Positions 43,634-52,775 of a stretch of DNA of 64,000 nucleotides are shown here, one piece after another. The translations under genes and the position numbers were made by a program. The DNA is from Sediminibacter sp. Hel_I_10 (GTDB taxonomy: Bacteria; Bacteroidota; Bacteroidia; Flavobacteriales; Flavobacteriaceae): assembly GCF_000688335.1 (NCBI RefSeq), contig NZ_JHZX01000001.1, forward strand, positions 3,596,001-3,660,000, written 5' to 3'. Positions within the stretch are counted from its first letter, which is position 1. Every line of letters starts with the position of its first letter. Under the pieces are notes generated by a model. It saw nothing but the letters and a program-made list of their open reading frames with translations, made no database searches and was not told the origin of the DNA.

Positions 43634-44980
43634 ATGAGATTGTTTTTGATATGTTTTCTTTTTTATGGCGTTTCCAATGGTCAAAACCTTGTGGGATATG
43701 TTTTTGATGCGGCCACGAATGAACCTTTAGAAGATGTCAACATCTATTTAAAAAGCAAAGCGCTAGGCGTTGCAACAGACGTTGATGGCAAGTATGAGTT
43801 CAACGCATCAAAAATTATTTCAAAATCAGATACGCTTAGGTTTTCAATAATTGGGTACGTCACCAAATCATTGTCTTTGTCGCAATTGAAAGCAAGCGAT
43901 TATAAAGTTGAGCTTTTAAGAAAGACAGAGGATCTGGATGACGTTTATATTAGTGGAGAAAAGCAACTAAGACGTAGTCTGAAGTTTGAGAAATTGGCAC
44001 CTCTCAAAAAAGGGGTGCACGGTTTTGGATCGATTCTTTATAACGACAAAATTTATGTTGTTGCCGGTAATGCGCAAAAAGTAGATGACAATCTTAAAAG
44101 AGCCTTTGTGGAAGGCGTTATGGATCCTCAAGCATCTCTAGCGCAGTTAATAAGGGCGATGCGTTTTAATTTTTTTTACTACCAGTTTGATGGCAGTTTG
44201 CAAATTTATGATCTCAAAAAAGATGCATGGGACATTCAAAAAGATAAGTTTGAAAAAAGAGCGTATCATAATGTAAGTATTGTTGGTAATCAATTGTATG
44301 TGCTTGGGGGAATTAAGATGTCGTTGAATAAAAAGAAAGATCTTTTAGAAGAATCGATAGAAATTTATGACATCAGCACTGGTGAAGTAACATCAAGAGC
44401 ATCTAGTTCACATCACGCTATTAATTTTGAATCTTTGGGGTTTAGTGATTATATCGTTACTGCTGGAGGGTCAATTTCACAGAGTGATAGCGGTGAGAAA
44501 AGCTATACAGATGCCATGCATATCTATGATACTAAAACGGATAAATGGTTCAAATTTGGAAGTTTGAGTCAGCCTGGTGAGATCAAGGGTGTGTTGGTAA
44601 ATGATAAGATATTGGTACTTAGGGTGAGTCAAAAAGAGAAGTCAGCAATACAATCCTACGACTTGGAAACAAGTACATGGACCACCCTGGTGGACATACC
44701 TATGAATCTAGAAAACGCCTCGTTGGCATATTTAAACAATATAATCTATATCTATCAAAAAGAACTGTTCTTAACTTATGATGTCACTACCCAAAGCCTA
44801 AAACATTATAAAATCAAGGTAAGCGTGGTTGATGCAGATTTACTTGCAGACCAAGAGGCGCTCTATATTGTTGGAGGTTGTTTTGAGGACGATTATTCTG
44901 TAACACCCTCAACTCAATTATATAAAATTGATGTCCTGAATTTTTTAGATACAGAGCAATTTCAAATGGAGGCGAACTAG
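43634..44980 (+). CDS. Exported protein with CarboxypepD_reg-like and kelch-repeat domains
   Basis: A signal peptide (FLICFLFYGVSNGQ) is followed by a CarboxypepD_reg-like domain (NLVGYVFDAATNEPLEDVNIYL, residues ~18-105). About five kelch-type beta-propeller blades follow, for example FGSILYNDKIYVVAG, NVSIVGNQLYVLGG and GFSDYIVTAGG. The architecture suggests a periplasmic or surface binding protein; the ligand is unknown. No TonB plug or barrel follows. Confidence 0.82.
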   Translation: MRLFLICFLFYGVSNGQNLVGYVFDAATNEPLEDVNIYLKSKALGVATDVDGKYEFNASKIISKSDTLRFSIIGYVTKSLSLSQLKASDYKVELLRKTEDLDDVYISGEKQLRRSLKFEKLAPLKKGVHGFGSILYNDKIYVVAGNAQKVDDNLKRAFVEGVMDPQASLAQLIRAMRFNFFYYQFDGSLQIYDLKKDAWDIQKDKFEKRAYHNVSIVGNQLYVLGGIKMSLNKKKDLLEESIEIYDISTGEVTSRASSSHHAINFESLGFSDYIVTAGGSISQSDSGEKSYTDAMHIYDTKTDKWFKFGSLSQPGEIKGVLVNDKILVLRVSQKEKSAIQSYDLETSTWTTLVDIPMNLENASLAYLNNIIYIYQKELFLTYDVTTQSLKHYKIKVSVVDADLLADQEALYIVGGCFEDDYSVTPSTQLYKIDVLNFLDTEQFQMEAN

Positions 44981-45093
44981 TGTGCTCCGCAATTTTTGAC
45001 CTTAGCAGAAAAGAGCAGGCGCCCTAATATTCCTCATATCATAAATTATGATTTCGCCTCTAATATTGCTACATTTAAGCAAATCAATGACAT

Positions 45094-46632
45094 ATGCTTA
45101 AAAAAGTCTTCGGAAGCGCAGTATTTGGGGTAGAAGCCACGACCATCACCGTTGAGGTTAATGTGGATAATGGTGTGGGCTATCATCTTGTTGGGCTTCC
45201 CGATAATGCCATTAAGGAAAGTAATTTTAGGATTGCTGCGGCACTTCAAAATAATGGCTTTAAGATTCCTAGTAAAAAAATAATCATCAACATGTCGCCT
45301 GCCGATTTACGTAAAGAAGGTTCCGCCTATGATGTCACGCTTGCCATTGGTATCTTGGTAGCGACCAATCAAATTCAGGCCGAAGATTTAGAGAAATACC
45401 TCATTATGGGCGAACTGTCCTTAGATGGCAATGTGCAGCCCATTAAAGGAGCCTTACCTATTGCTGTAAAAGCGAAGGAAGAGGGGTTTAAGGGCTTTAT
45501 TCTTCCAAAGCAAAATGCAAAGGAAGCTGCCATAGTGGACGGATTGGAAGTGTATGGCATCGAAAATATCAAGGAGGTCATTGATTTTTTTGATAAAGGG
45601 GCATCGCTCGAGCAAACCATCATCAATACACAAGAAGAATTTTACAAAAACCTCAATTTCCCAGAATTTGATTTTAGTGACGTCAAAGGCCAGGAAGGCA
45701 TCAAGCGCTGTATGGAAATTGCTGCGGCTGGTGGTCATAACATCATCTTAATTGGTCCGCCCGGAGCGGGAAAAACCATGTTGGCCAAACGTTTGCCCAG
45801 CATTCTCCCGCCAATGACCTTGCATGAAGCTTTAGAGACTACCAAAATCCACTCAGTTGTTGGTAGAGTCAAGGAGCATACAGGGCTCATGGCGCAACGT
45901 CCGTTTCGCAGTCCGCATCACACGATTTCCAACGTCGCCTTGGTGGGCGGTGGTAGTTACCCGCAACCGGGTGAAATTTCATTATCGCACAATGGAGTTC
46001 TGTTCTTAGATGAATTGCCAGAGTTTAAACGTGAGGTGCTAGAAGTCATGCGCCAGCCTTTAGAAGATCGGGAGGTGACCATTTCTAGGGCTAAATTTAC
46101 AGTAACCTATCCCTCATCGTTTATGCTGGTAGCCAGTATGAATCCGAGTCCTGGTGGCTATTTTAATGATCCTAGTGCTCCTGTAAGATCGTCTCCTGCC
46201 GAAATGCAACGGTATTTAAGCAAGGTCTCTGGTCCGTTGTTAGATCGTATTGATATTCATATTGAGGTCACACCGGTGCCTTTTGATAAATTGTCTGATG
46301 ACCGTAAGGGGGAATCCTCGGTAGATATCAGGAAACGGGTGACTGCGGCTCGGGAAATTCAGACCCAACGCTTTGCCGACTCCCAAAACGTGCATTACAA
46401 CGCGCAAATGAACACCAAGCAACTGCGGAAGCACTGCAAGCTGGATGAGCAGTCACTACAGCTCTTAAAAACGGCCATGGAGCGTCTAAATCTATCGGCT
46501 AGGGCTTATGATCGCATTTTAAAGGTCTCCCGCACTATTGCCGATTTAGAGGCTGCCGAAGTAATTAATGGCGCTCATATTTCCGAAGCCATTCAATACC
46601 GAAGTATGGATCGGGAAGGATGGTTGGGATGA
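45094..46632 (+). CDS. YifB/ComM-family Mg-chelatase-like AAA+ ATPase
   Basis: The 512 residues have an N-terminal ChlI-type domain (GVEATTITVEVNVDNG, LPDNAIKES), Walker A GPPGAGKT (221-228), Walker B LFLDEL with D306 E307, and the C-terminal Mg-chelatase C domain with [10 protein letters not shown]. In Vibrio and Haemophilus, ComM is a helicase aiding homologous recombination during natural transformation. The last 30 bases of the gene are repeated at 47768 next to a truncated internal copy. Confidence 0.92.
   Translation: MLKKVFGSAVFGVEATTITVEVNVDNGVGYHLVGLPDNAIKESNFRIAAALQNNGFKIPSKKIIINMSPADLRKEGSAYDVTLAIGILVATNQIQAEDLEKYLIMGELSLDGNVQPIKGALPIAVKAKEEGFKGFILPKQNAKEAAIVDGLEVYGIENIKEVIDFFDKGASLEQTIINTQEEFYKNLNFPEFDFSDVKGQEGIKRCMEIAAAGGHNIILIGPPGAGKTMLAKRLPSILPPMTLHEALETTKIHSVVGRVKEHTGLMAQRPFRSPHHTISNVALVGGGSYPQPGEISLSHNGVLFLDELPEFKREVLEVMRQPLEDREVTISRAKFTVTYPSSFMLVASMNPSPGGYFNDPSAPVRSSPAEMQRYLSKVSGPLLDRIDIHIEVTPVPFDKLSDDRKGESSVDIRKRVTAAREIQTQRFADSQNVHYNAQMNTKQLRKHCKLDEQSLQLLKTAMERLNLSARAYDRILKVSRTIADLEAAEVINGAHISEAIQYRSMDREGWLG
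46599..46628 (+). repeat. Direct repeat, yifB copy
   Basis: The last 30 coding bases of yifB before its final codon match 47768-47797 at 29 of 30 positions (the one difference is A/G). It could act as a recombination or attachment site. Confidence 0.75.
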
Positions 46633-46633
46633 A

Positions 46634-47512
46634 TCAAAGCTCATCCTTCATTAGTTCAAACTTTTCTGTTGGAAAAAAATCATCTATTTTCAACACCAAA
46701 ACACCGTAGAAATAGTCTTCGTTAAGAGGAATGAAATGTGGCATCATCTTATATGGATGGTACTTTACAAAAATATACTGGTCGTTGAAATATGCAATAT
46801 GGTAGTAATCTACTAATAAATTATATTTTTCATACATTTTATTTTCAAAAATTTGTGTATTTACAAAATTCTCAGGAATTCTATTTTTCATATATATACT
46901 ATTAATATATCTTATTGAGATTAAAAAAAATATACCAATGGAAATAATTAGAGTAACTTTAGAATATATGAATAGTATAGATGTAAATAAAGTTCTCCAA
47001 TTTGACGATTTACACTTTAATAACTTGTAATCAAAATTATATAAATAATAGGCAATTATAGGTATAGCAACTAAAACTAACGTTTCTGTAGTAGAGGGAT
47101 TCTTAAATATTCCCCCAAATTCAAGAATTTCATATATGAAAATTATAAAATAAATTAATATTATAAGACTCATGGCTAATGTTGAGAAGAAGGTAGACTT
47201 TGTGCCAAATCCTTTTTTATTTAGCTTATAGATAACAAAAAGCAAAAAGATTGGCAACCCCCATATTATTGGTAAGAGTATCAAAACAAAAAGACCATCT
47301 GCAACTAATTGAGAAACGGAAAAAAATCTAATATAGGTCAAATCCAAATTCATTAAATTTATCATTTGCCAAACTCCGCCTAGCATAGTTGGAATTAGAA
47401 TTATTAATGGCAAATATTCTTTTATTTGGTTTAACGTTTTTTTTAATATCTCCACTCCTAAATAATATATAATTTGTTTTATTGAATTTAATGAATATAT
47501 TCTGATAATCAA
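46634..47512 (-). CDS. Hypothetical multi-pass membrane protein, AT-rich, probable cargo gene
   Basis: This protein is encoded opposite to yifB. The long frame gives 292 residues; a GTG at 47452 is an alternative start closer to VEILKKTLNQIKEYL. It has five or six hydrophobic helices (for example YLPLIILIPTMLGGVWQM, LFVLILLPIIWGLPIFLLFV and LIISIGIFFLIS) and a soluble C-terminal ~90 residues ending KFELMKDEL. No family is recognised. Its base composition is markedly more AT-rich than yifB, and it sits inside a yifB-derived duplication, so transfer is likely. Confidence 0.65.
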   Translation of the reverse strand: MIIRIYSLNSIKQIIYYLGVEILKKTLNQIKEYLPLIILIPTMLGGVWQMINLMNLDLTYIRFFSVSQLVADGLFVLILLPIIWGLPIFLLFVIYKLNKKGFGTKSTFFSTLAMSLIILIYFIIFIYEILEFGGIFKNPSTTETLVLVAIPIIAYYLYNFDYKLLKCKSSNWRTLFTSILFIYSKVTLIISIGIFFLISIRYINSIYMKNRIPENFVNTQIFENKMYEKYNLLVDYYHIAYFNDQYIFVKYHPYKMMPHFIPLNEDYFYGVLVLKIDDFFPTEKFELMKDEL

Positions 47513-47573
47513 ATATTTATAATTTCAAAAATAAAGTGTAAATATAAACCTGTATTTTGAAATGTAAATTTTT

Positions 47574-47801
47574 ATGATTAATTATCTTAATATCCACTCA
47601 AATAATTTGTTCAAAAATGTAGCTTTGGTTGTCGGGGGAAGCAATCCACAACCTGTTGAAATCTCAATATTCCACAGTGGTTTTTTGTTTTTGGATGAAT
47701 TGCCAAAGTTTAAAAGGGAAGTTTTAGAAATGATGCGCCAACCTTTAATAGATAAGGAGGTGATTAACCGAAGTATGGATCGGGAAGGGTGGTTGGGCTA
47801 A
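47574..47801 (+). pseudogene. Truncated, diverged second copy of yifB segments
   Basis: [20 protein letters not shown] through LLIDKEV aligns with YifB residues 280-328 (38 of 49 identical) and is then joined directly to [11 protein letters not shown], the last 10-11 residues of YifB. About 175 residues between are missing, so it cannot be functional. Its internal part has drifted while the tail is nearly identical in DNA to yifB. Confidence 0.75.
47768..47797 (+). repeat. Direct repeat, remnant copy
   Basis: This is the second copy of the 30-base yifB tail, at the end of the remnant, 1169 bases after the first. Confidence 0.75.
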
Positions 47802-47935
47802 TGTGACTTCCAATGTGATTATCGAATAGCTTCCTAATGAATGAACCGATTGGTAAAGACTGAAATGATTTAGCTCACTTTTAATTTCGGTTTGATATAT
47901 TTACCAATCAGTGACCATAAAAAAACCAACCTTAC

Positions 47936-49054
47936 ATGAAAAAACTCTTGGCGTCTGTCGTCTTGCTAAGCCTCTTCGCTTGTAATTCTTCGGAAAAAGA
48001 ACAAAAAGACAATAATAAAGTAGTACTTGAAGTGGAAACACACAACACACCTAAAATCAATTTAGAACAAGCAACTAATTTATCGAAACTTCCTGTAGAT
48101 TGTATTCAAACGGAGTATCCCAATAAGCTCAATCAAACCATAGGCTCGCCGGAAGATTTGCAAACCCCCAAACAGCTCCATCCTGCTTTTTATGGTTGTT
48201 TTGATTGGCATTCTGCGGTTCATGGGCATTGGAGTTTGGTGAGCTTGCTCAAACAATTTCCGGAGTTAGAGCAGCGTCAGACCATTGAGACCCTATTGCT
48301 TCAGAACATTTCCGAAGCTCATATCAAGGCAGAGGTTGCTTATTTTGAAGGGACTTACAACGGCAGCTACGAGCGTACCTACGGCTGGGCTTGGTTGTTG
48401 AAATTGGCTGAAGAGCTGCATACTTGGGATGCGCCGATAGCGAGAGTGCTAGAGCGTAATCTGGAGCCACTAACGGCGCTGGTAGTTGACAAATATTTGG
48501 AGTTCTTACCAAAATTAAAATACCCCATTCGTGTGGGAGAGCATCCCAATACGGCATTCGGACTCTCATTTGCTTATGATTATGCTAAAACCTTAGAGAA
48601 ACAGGAGTTAAAGGCGTTGATTGAACAGCGTGCCAAGGATTTCTATAGTAACGATCAAGACTGTCCCATGTCTTGGGAGCCGGGTGGTTTTGATTTCTTG
48701 TCGCCCTGTTTGGAAGAGGCTGCGCTTATGAAGCGTGTGCTTCCTACAGCGGACTTCAAATCTTGGTTGTCTCAGTTTTTGCCCGATTTAAAAAACAAAG
48801 ACTTTGCCCTGTCTGTAGGGGAAGTGAGCGACCGCAGTGATGGCAAGTTGGTGCATTTAGATGGCGTTAATTTTTCACGGGCTTGGAGTTTAAACGAAAT
48901 CGCTAAGGATCTCCCAGAGTATCAGCATCTTCAAAATATAGCCAACCAGCATATTAATTATGCCTTGCCTAATGTGGTGGGAGATAGTTATGAGGGCGGA
49001 CATTGGCTGGGGAGTTTCGCTATTTATGCGCTAAATTCCGTGCCGGGTGAGTAA
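47936..49054 (+). CDS. DUF2891 domain lipoprotein
   Basis: A lipoprotein signal (ASVVLLSLFACNSS) with the lipobox Cys precedes a ~340-residue all-helical DUF2891 domain with HPAFYGCFDWHSAVHGHWSL, TYGWAWLLKL, FLSPCLEEAALMKRVL and GGHWLGSFAIYAL. The domain has helical-barrel features like glycosidase-related folds; the function is unknown. Its last eight bases overlap the transporter gene start (GTG at 49047), linking it to the oxoprolinase cluster. Confidence 0.85.
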   Translation: MKKLLASVVLLSLFACNSSEKEQKDNNKVVLEVETHNTPKINLEQATNLSKLPVDCIQTEYPNKLNQTIGSPEDLQTPKQLHPAFYGCFDWHSAVHGHWSLVSLLKQFPELEQRQTIETLLLQNISEAHIKAEVAYFEGTYNGSYERTYGWAWLLKLAEELHTWDAPIARVLERNLEPLTALVVDKYLEFLPKLKYPIRVGEHPNTAFGLSFAYDYAKTLEKQELKALIEQRAKDFYSNDQDCPMSWEPGGFDFLSPCLEEAALMKRVLPTADFKSWLSQFLPDLKNKDFALSVGEVSDRSDGKLVHLDGVNFSRAWSLNEIAKDLPEYQHLQNIANQHINYALPNVVGDSYEGGHWLGSFAIYALNSVPGE

Positions 49055-50264
49055 ACACTGGTTAAGGCATATTGGTCCAGGGCCACTGGTTGCGGCGGCT
49101 TTTATTGGGCCGGGAACGGTAACGGTCTGCACGTTGGCAGGGGTGAATGACGGTTTTGCCTTGCTTTGGGCAATGTTGCTGTCCATCATCGCTACCGTGG
49201 TGCTCCAGGAGATGTCTGCTCGCTTAGGCTTGGTCACTCAAAAAGGGCTTGCTGAGGTAATTCGAAGTCAAGTAACACATCCCTTGGCTAAAGTCGCGAT
49301 GATGGTCTTGTTGATTTCGGCAATTGTTATTGGTAATGCTGCTTATGAAGCCGGAAATATCAGTGGCGGCATGCTGGGTTTGGAAACCATTACGGGGAAT
49401 GTGGAGTGGCATCTCTCAGGAGCGCAACTTAATCCTTTAAGTGTCTTAATAGGGGCTATTTCTTTCATCTTGTTATATATAGGAAATTATAAAATCCTAG
49501 AACGTGCTTTGGTGACACTCGTTATTTTGATGAGTTTGGCCTTTTTGATTACGGCACTGTTGACCAAGCCGAGTCTTTCGGGAATTCTAAAAGGCATCTT
49601 TATTCCGACCTATTCCGAAGCCAATATACTAACGGTTATTGCATTGGTGGGCACCACCGTTGTGCCTTATAATTTATTTTTACACGCCGCTTTGGTAAAA
49701 GAGAAATGGCATCAGGTATCCGATTTAAAATATGCCAAAAGAGATACCATTGTCGCTGTGGTTTTGGGAGGTCTGGTCTCTATGTGTATCATTATTTCGG
49801 CATCGGCTGTAAGGGTTGCTGAGGTGTCTAATGCGGCAGATTTGGCGAAAAGCCTCGAGCCGCTCTTTGGTCCCTTTGCAACATATGTATTGGCTTTAGG
49901 GCTCTTTGCTGCTGGAATTACCAGTGCTATTACGGCGCCTTTGGCTGCAGCCTACGTAGCAACGGGGTGTTTGGGCTGGGAGTCTCATATGAAATCCCGA
50001 CGATTTAGGATGGTTTGGATGCTGGTATTGGGGCTAGGGGTTCTGTTTTCGTCTATTGGCTTTAAATCTATAGAAATCATTAAGTTCGCCCAGGTGGCCA
50101 ACGGATTGCTGCTCCCAATTATTGCAGCTTTTTTGCTTTGGGTGATGAACAAAGTGAGTGTTTTGGGCGATTATAGAAACACAAAGCTTCAAAACAGTTT
50201 TGGTTTTATTATCTTGGGAATCGCTATATTTTTAGGCGCGAAGAGTATTTTAAAAGTATTTTAA
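49047..50264 (+). CDS. Nramp-family transporter lacking metal-binding motifs (YcsG-like)
   Basis: The 405 residues form about 11 helices of the Nramp fold. The TM1 motif normally DPGN reads G21-P-G-T24, and the TM6 MPHNxxLHS motif reads VPYNLFLHA, so the usual metal ligands Asp, Asn and Met are all absent. In Bacillus subtilis the Nramp-like ycsG gene sits beside ycsF-kipI-kipA (pxpABC), as here. A non-metal substrate linked to 5-oxoproline is plausible. The start is GTG, overlapping DUF2891. Confidence 0.85.
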   Translation: MSKHWLRHIGPGPLVAAAFIGPGTVTVCTLAGVNDGFALLWAMLLSIIATVVLQEMSARLGLVTQKGLAEVIRSQVTHPLAKVAMMVLLISAIVIGNAAYEAGNISGGMLGLETITGNVEWHLSGAQLNPLSVLIGAISFILLYIGNYKILERALVTLVILMSLAFLITALLTKPSLSGILKGIFIPTYSEANILTVIALVGTTVVPYNLFLHAALVKEKWHQVSDLKYAKRDTIVAVVLGGLVSMCIIISASAVRVAEVSNAADLAKSLEPLFGPFATYVLALGLFAAGITSAITAPLAAAYVATGCLGWESHMKSRRFRMVWMLVLGLGVLFSSIGFKSIEIIKFAQVANGLLLPIIAAFLLWVMNKVSVLGDYRNTKLQNSFGFIILGIAIFLGAKSILKVF

Positions 50265-50358
50265 AAGTATTTGAAGTCATCTGATATTTTGACAATCAGA
50301 CACTTAATTGTTTAGAAACGATTGAATGATAACAAAGATGCACTAAATATATATCAAA

Positions 50359-51102
50359 GTGATACTATTGAAAAACAACCAAGTAGATATTAATTGTGAT
50401 TTAGGTGAAGGGCTCGATAATGAAGCCCAGCTCATGCCGTATATATCTTCCTGCAACATTGCTTGTGGCGGTCATGCGGGTGATGCGCAAACCATGGTAA
50501 AGGTGTTGCGTTTGGCGAAACAACATCAAGTGCATGTCGGGGCGCATCCCTCTTTTCCAGACCGGGAGCACTTTGGAAGAAAGCCTATGGATTTGTTGCC
50601 GTCGGCCTTAACAGCAACGCTCATCACGCAAATAGAAACACTTAAGACTTTGGCGGAAGCAGAAGGCTTGTCTTTAAATCATGTAAAACCTCACGGAGCA
50701 CTTTATAATCTGGCAGCTCAAGATGAGCAAACGGCTCAAGCGGTCATCAAGGCGGTAAGTCATTGTGATGCTCGTCTCAAGCTCTATGCGCCTTATGGGT
50801 CTGTGATAGCGCAATTGGCCTTGGCCAGCGGTCTAGAAGTCGTGTTTGAGGCTTTTGCAGATCGTCATTATAATGAGGATTTGAGTTTGGTCTCTCGATC
50901 TAATCCAGAAGCCTTGATCCTTGAGCCTAAAGCGGTTTTTGAACAGGTCAACCACATCCTGAAAACAGGACAGGTTACCACCATAAATGGAGTAGAGGTG
51001 AAGCTCAAGGCGCAGACCTTTTGTGTGCATGGAGACCATCAAAATGCCCTAGAAATTTTAGACTACTTAGATCATCATTTAACACTGAAATCATCGAGAT
51101 AG
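50359..51102 (+). CDS. pxpA: 5-oxoprolinase subunit A (YcsF/LamB family)
   Basis: VDINCDLGEGLDNE and NIACGGHAGDAQTM are the family hallmarks, with HVGAHPSFPD, HVKPHGALYN and a terminal CVHGDHQNAL. With PxpB and PxpC it forms the ATP-dependent enzyme that opens 5-oxoproline to glutamate. The start is GTG at 50359, or TTG at 50368 (MKNNQVDINCDLGEG), which fits the usual N-terminus better. It lies 94 bases after the transporter. Confidence 0.93.
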   Translation: MILLKNNQVDINCDLGEGLDNEAQLMPYISSCNIACGGHAGDAQTMVKVLRLAKQHQVHVGAHPSFPDREHFGRKPMDLLPSALTATLITQIETLKTLAEAEGLSLNHVKPHGALYNLAAQDEQTAQAVIKAVSHCDARLKLYAPYGSVIAQLALASGLEVVFEAFADRHYNEDLSLVSRSNPEALILEPKAVFEQVNHILKTGQVTTINGVEVKLKAQTFCVHGDHQNALEILDYLDHHLTLKSSR

Positions 51103-51113
51103 CACCATAGAAC

Positions 51114-51848
51114 ATGATCAATTACAACCTAACCTACCATCGCTTTTCCGAACGTGCTATCTTGGTGCAATGGCCTCCCGAAATTAGCGAGGCCGTCTTA
51201 AAAGATGTGCTGTCATTCAAAAACAGACTCCTTGATCATGGTGTTAAACAAATTATTGAGGTAAACCATGCATATCAATCATTGTTAGTGATTTATCATA
51301 ACACTATTGATAACCTCAATAGTGCAGTTTCAGCCTTAAAAGAGCAGTATGAGCAGCGTGTTGAAGTCAACAAAGAAAGGCAACAACTCTGGAAAATCCC
51401 TGTATGTTATCATGCGGATTTCGGGTTGGATTTAGCTGAAATTTCCGAAGGAAAACAATTGCCAATTCCCGAACTCATTCAACGGCATTGCCAAGCCATT
51501 TACACGGTGTACTTCATTGGCTTCTTACCCGGCTTTTTGTATTTGGGAGGTTTGGATGAAGCACTTCACATGCCACGAAAAAAAAGACCGAGAGCAGCGA
51601 TCAAAAAGGGGGCGGTTGCCATTGGCGGATCACAAACGGGCATTTACCCAAATGCGAGCCCAGCAGGATGGCAACTTATTGGCAATTGCCCCTTACAGCT
51701 TTTTGATGCTACCCAAAATCCGCCCTGTTTTGCAAAGGCCGGTGATAAGGTGCAATGTTATGAGATCGATCTCAAGACCCATCAAGCCATATCTAAAGCC
51801 GTGGAGCAAGGCACGTATCATTTAAAAAGCGAGGTGTTTTATGATTGA
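51114..51848 (+). CDS. pxpB: 5-oxoprolinase subunit B (KipI family)
   Basis: The 244 residues carry the KipI signature: YTVYFIGFLPGFLYLGGLDE, MPRKKRPRAAIKKGAVAIGG, QTGIYPNASPAGWQLIGNCP. KipI was first described as a sporulation kinase inhibitor but works as a 5-oxoprolinase subunit. It lies 11 bases after pxpA, and its stop overlaps the pxpC start by eight bases, so the complex is co-translated. Confidence 0.93.
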   Translation: MINYNLTYHRFSERAILVQWPPEISEAVLKDVLSFKNRLLDHGVKQIIEVNHAYQSLLVIYHNTIDNLNSAVSALKEQYEQRVEVNKERQQLWKIPVCYHADFGLDLAEISEGKQLPIPELIQRHCQAIYTVYFIGFLPGFLYLGGLDEALHMPRKKRPRAAIKKGAVAIGGSQTGIYPNASPAGWQLIGNCPLQLFDATQNPPCFAKAGDKVQCYEIDLKTHQAISKAVEQGTYHLKSEVFYD

Positions 51849-52692
51849 AATTTTAAAACTTGGGCTTTATGATAGCATTCAGGATTTAGGACGCAAGGGC
51901 GTTCAGCAATTTGGCGTACCGCACTCTGGGGCTATGGATGCGTATTCGGCAAAGATGGCCAACCTTATCTTAGATAACGCTATGGATGCGGCGGTCTTGG
52001 AGTTCACCATGTTGGGACCAACGCTTAAATGTCTCAAAGACACCGTTATTTGCTTATCGGGTGCAGAGAGTGGGCCAAAGATTAACGAGCGGCCCGTTGA
52101 GCAACACAAGGCGCTGAGCTTCAAATCTGGCGATGTGCTCCACATAGGCCCTTGCCTCAATGGCGCCAGAGGGTATTTGGCAATTGCTGGCGGATTCCGA
52201 ACCGAAACTGTTTTAGGCAGCAGAAGCCAATATGCAAACATTACAGCCGCATTTAAGCTACAAAAAGGAGATCGGCTTCCAATTAATCAAAACGTGCAAG
52301 AGAAGGCTTCTAATCGAGCCCTAATAAAACTACCGCCCGAACATTTTAATACACAAACCTTAACCGTTTTTCCGGGGCCAGAATTTAGCCGTCTCAGTAA
52401 GACGCAGGCCGAAACCCTAATGTCTCAAAGCTACAGTGTTTCTAAAGACAGCAACCGCATGGCCTACCAGCTCAATGAAACGCTCGAAAACGAATTACAG
52501 AGCTGTATCACCTCATTGGTACTTCCGGGGACAGTGCAGTTAACGCCTTCTGGGCAGTTGGTGATTTTGATGAGAGATTGCCAAACTACGGGAGGCTATC
52601 CTAGAGTTTTGCAGCTAAGTGAGCAAGCCATAGATAGGCTGTCTCAAAAGAAGATTGGTGATCAATTTCGGTTGAAATGGATGGGTAAGTAA
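51841..52692 (+). CDS. pxpC: 5-oxoprolinase subunit C (KipA family)
   Basis: The 283 residues start with GLYDSIQDLGRKGVQQFGVPHSGAMD, the biotin-dependent-carboxylase-like domain of KipA/PxpC. They continue with LSGAESGPKINERPV, GARGYLAIAGGF and LPGTVQLTPSGQLVILMRDCQTTGGYPR. With PxpA and PxpB it completes the 5-oxoprolinase. Spacing shows a single pxpABC transcription unit. Confidence 0.93.
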   Translation: MIEILKLGLYDSIQDLGRKGVQQFGVPHSGAMDAYSAKMANLILDNAMDAAVLEFTMLGPTLKCLKDTVICLSGAESGPKINERPVEQHKALSFKSGDVLHIGPCLNGARGYLAIAGGFRTETVLGSRSQYANITAAFKLQKGDRLPINQNVQEKASNRALIKLPPEHFNTQTLTVFPGPEFSRLSKTQAETLMSQSYSVSKDSNRMAYQLNETLENELQSCITSLVLPGTVQLTPSGQLVILMRDCQTTGGYPRVLQLSEQAIDRLSQKKIGDQFRLKWMGK

Positions 52693-52775
52693 GAAAATGA
52701 TTAATTTAAGTCATGGAACTACCGATAATGTTAAAATTTTAAATACATTAGTCCAGATGTTTAAAACCAACTAAA

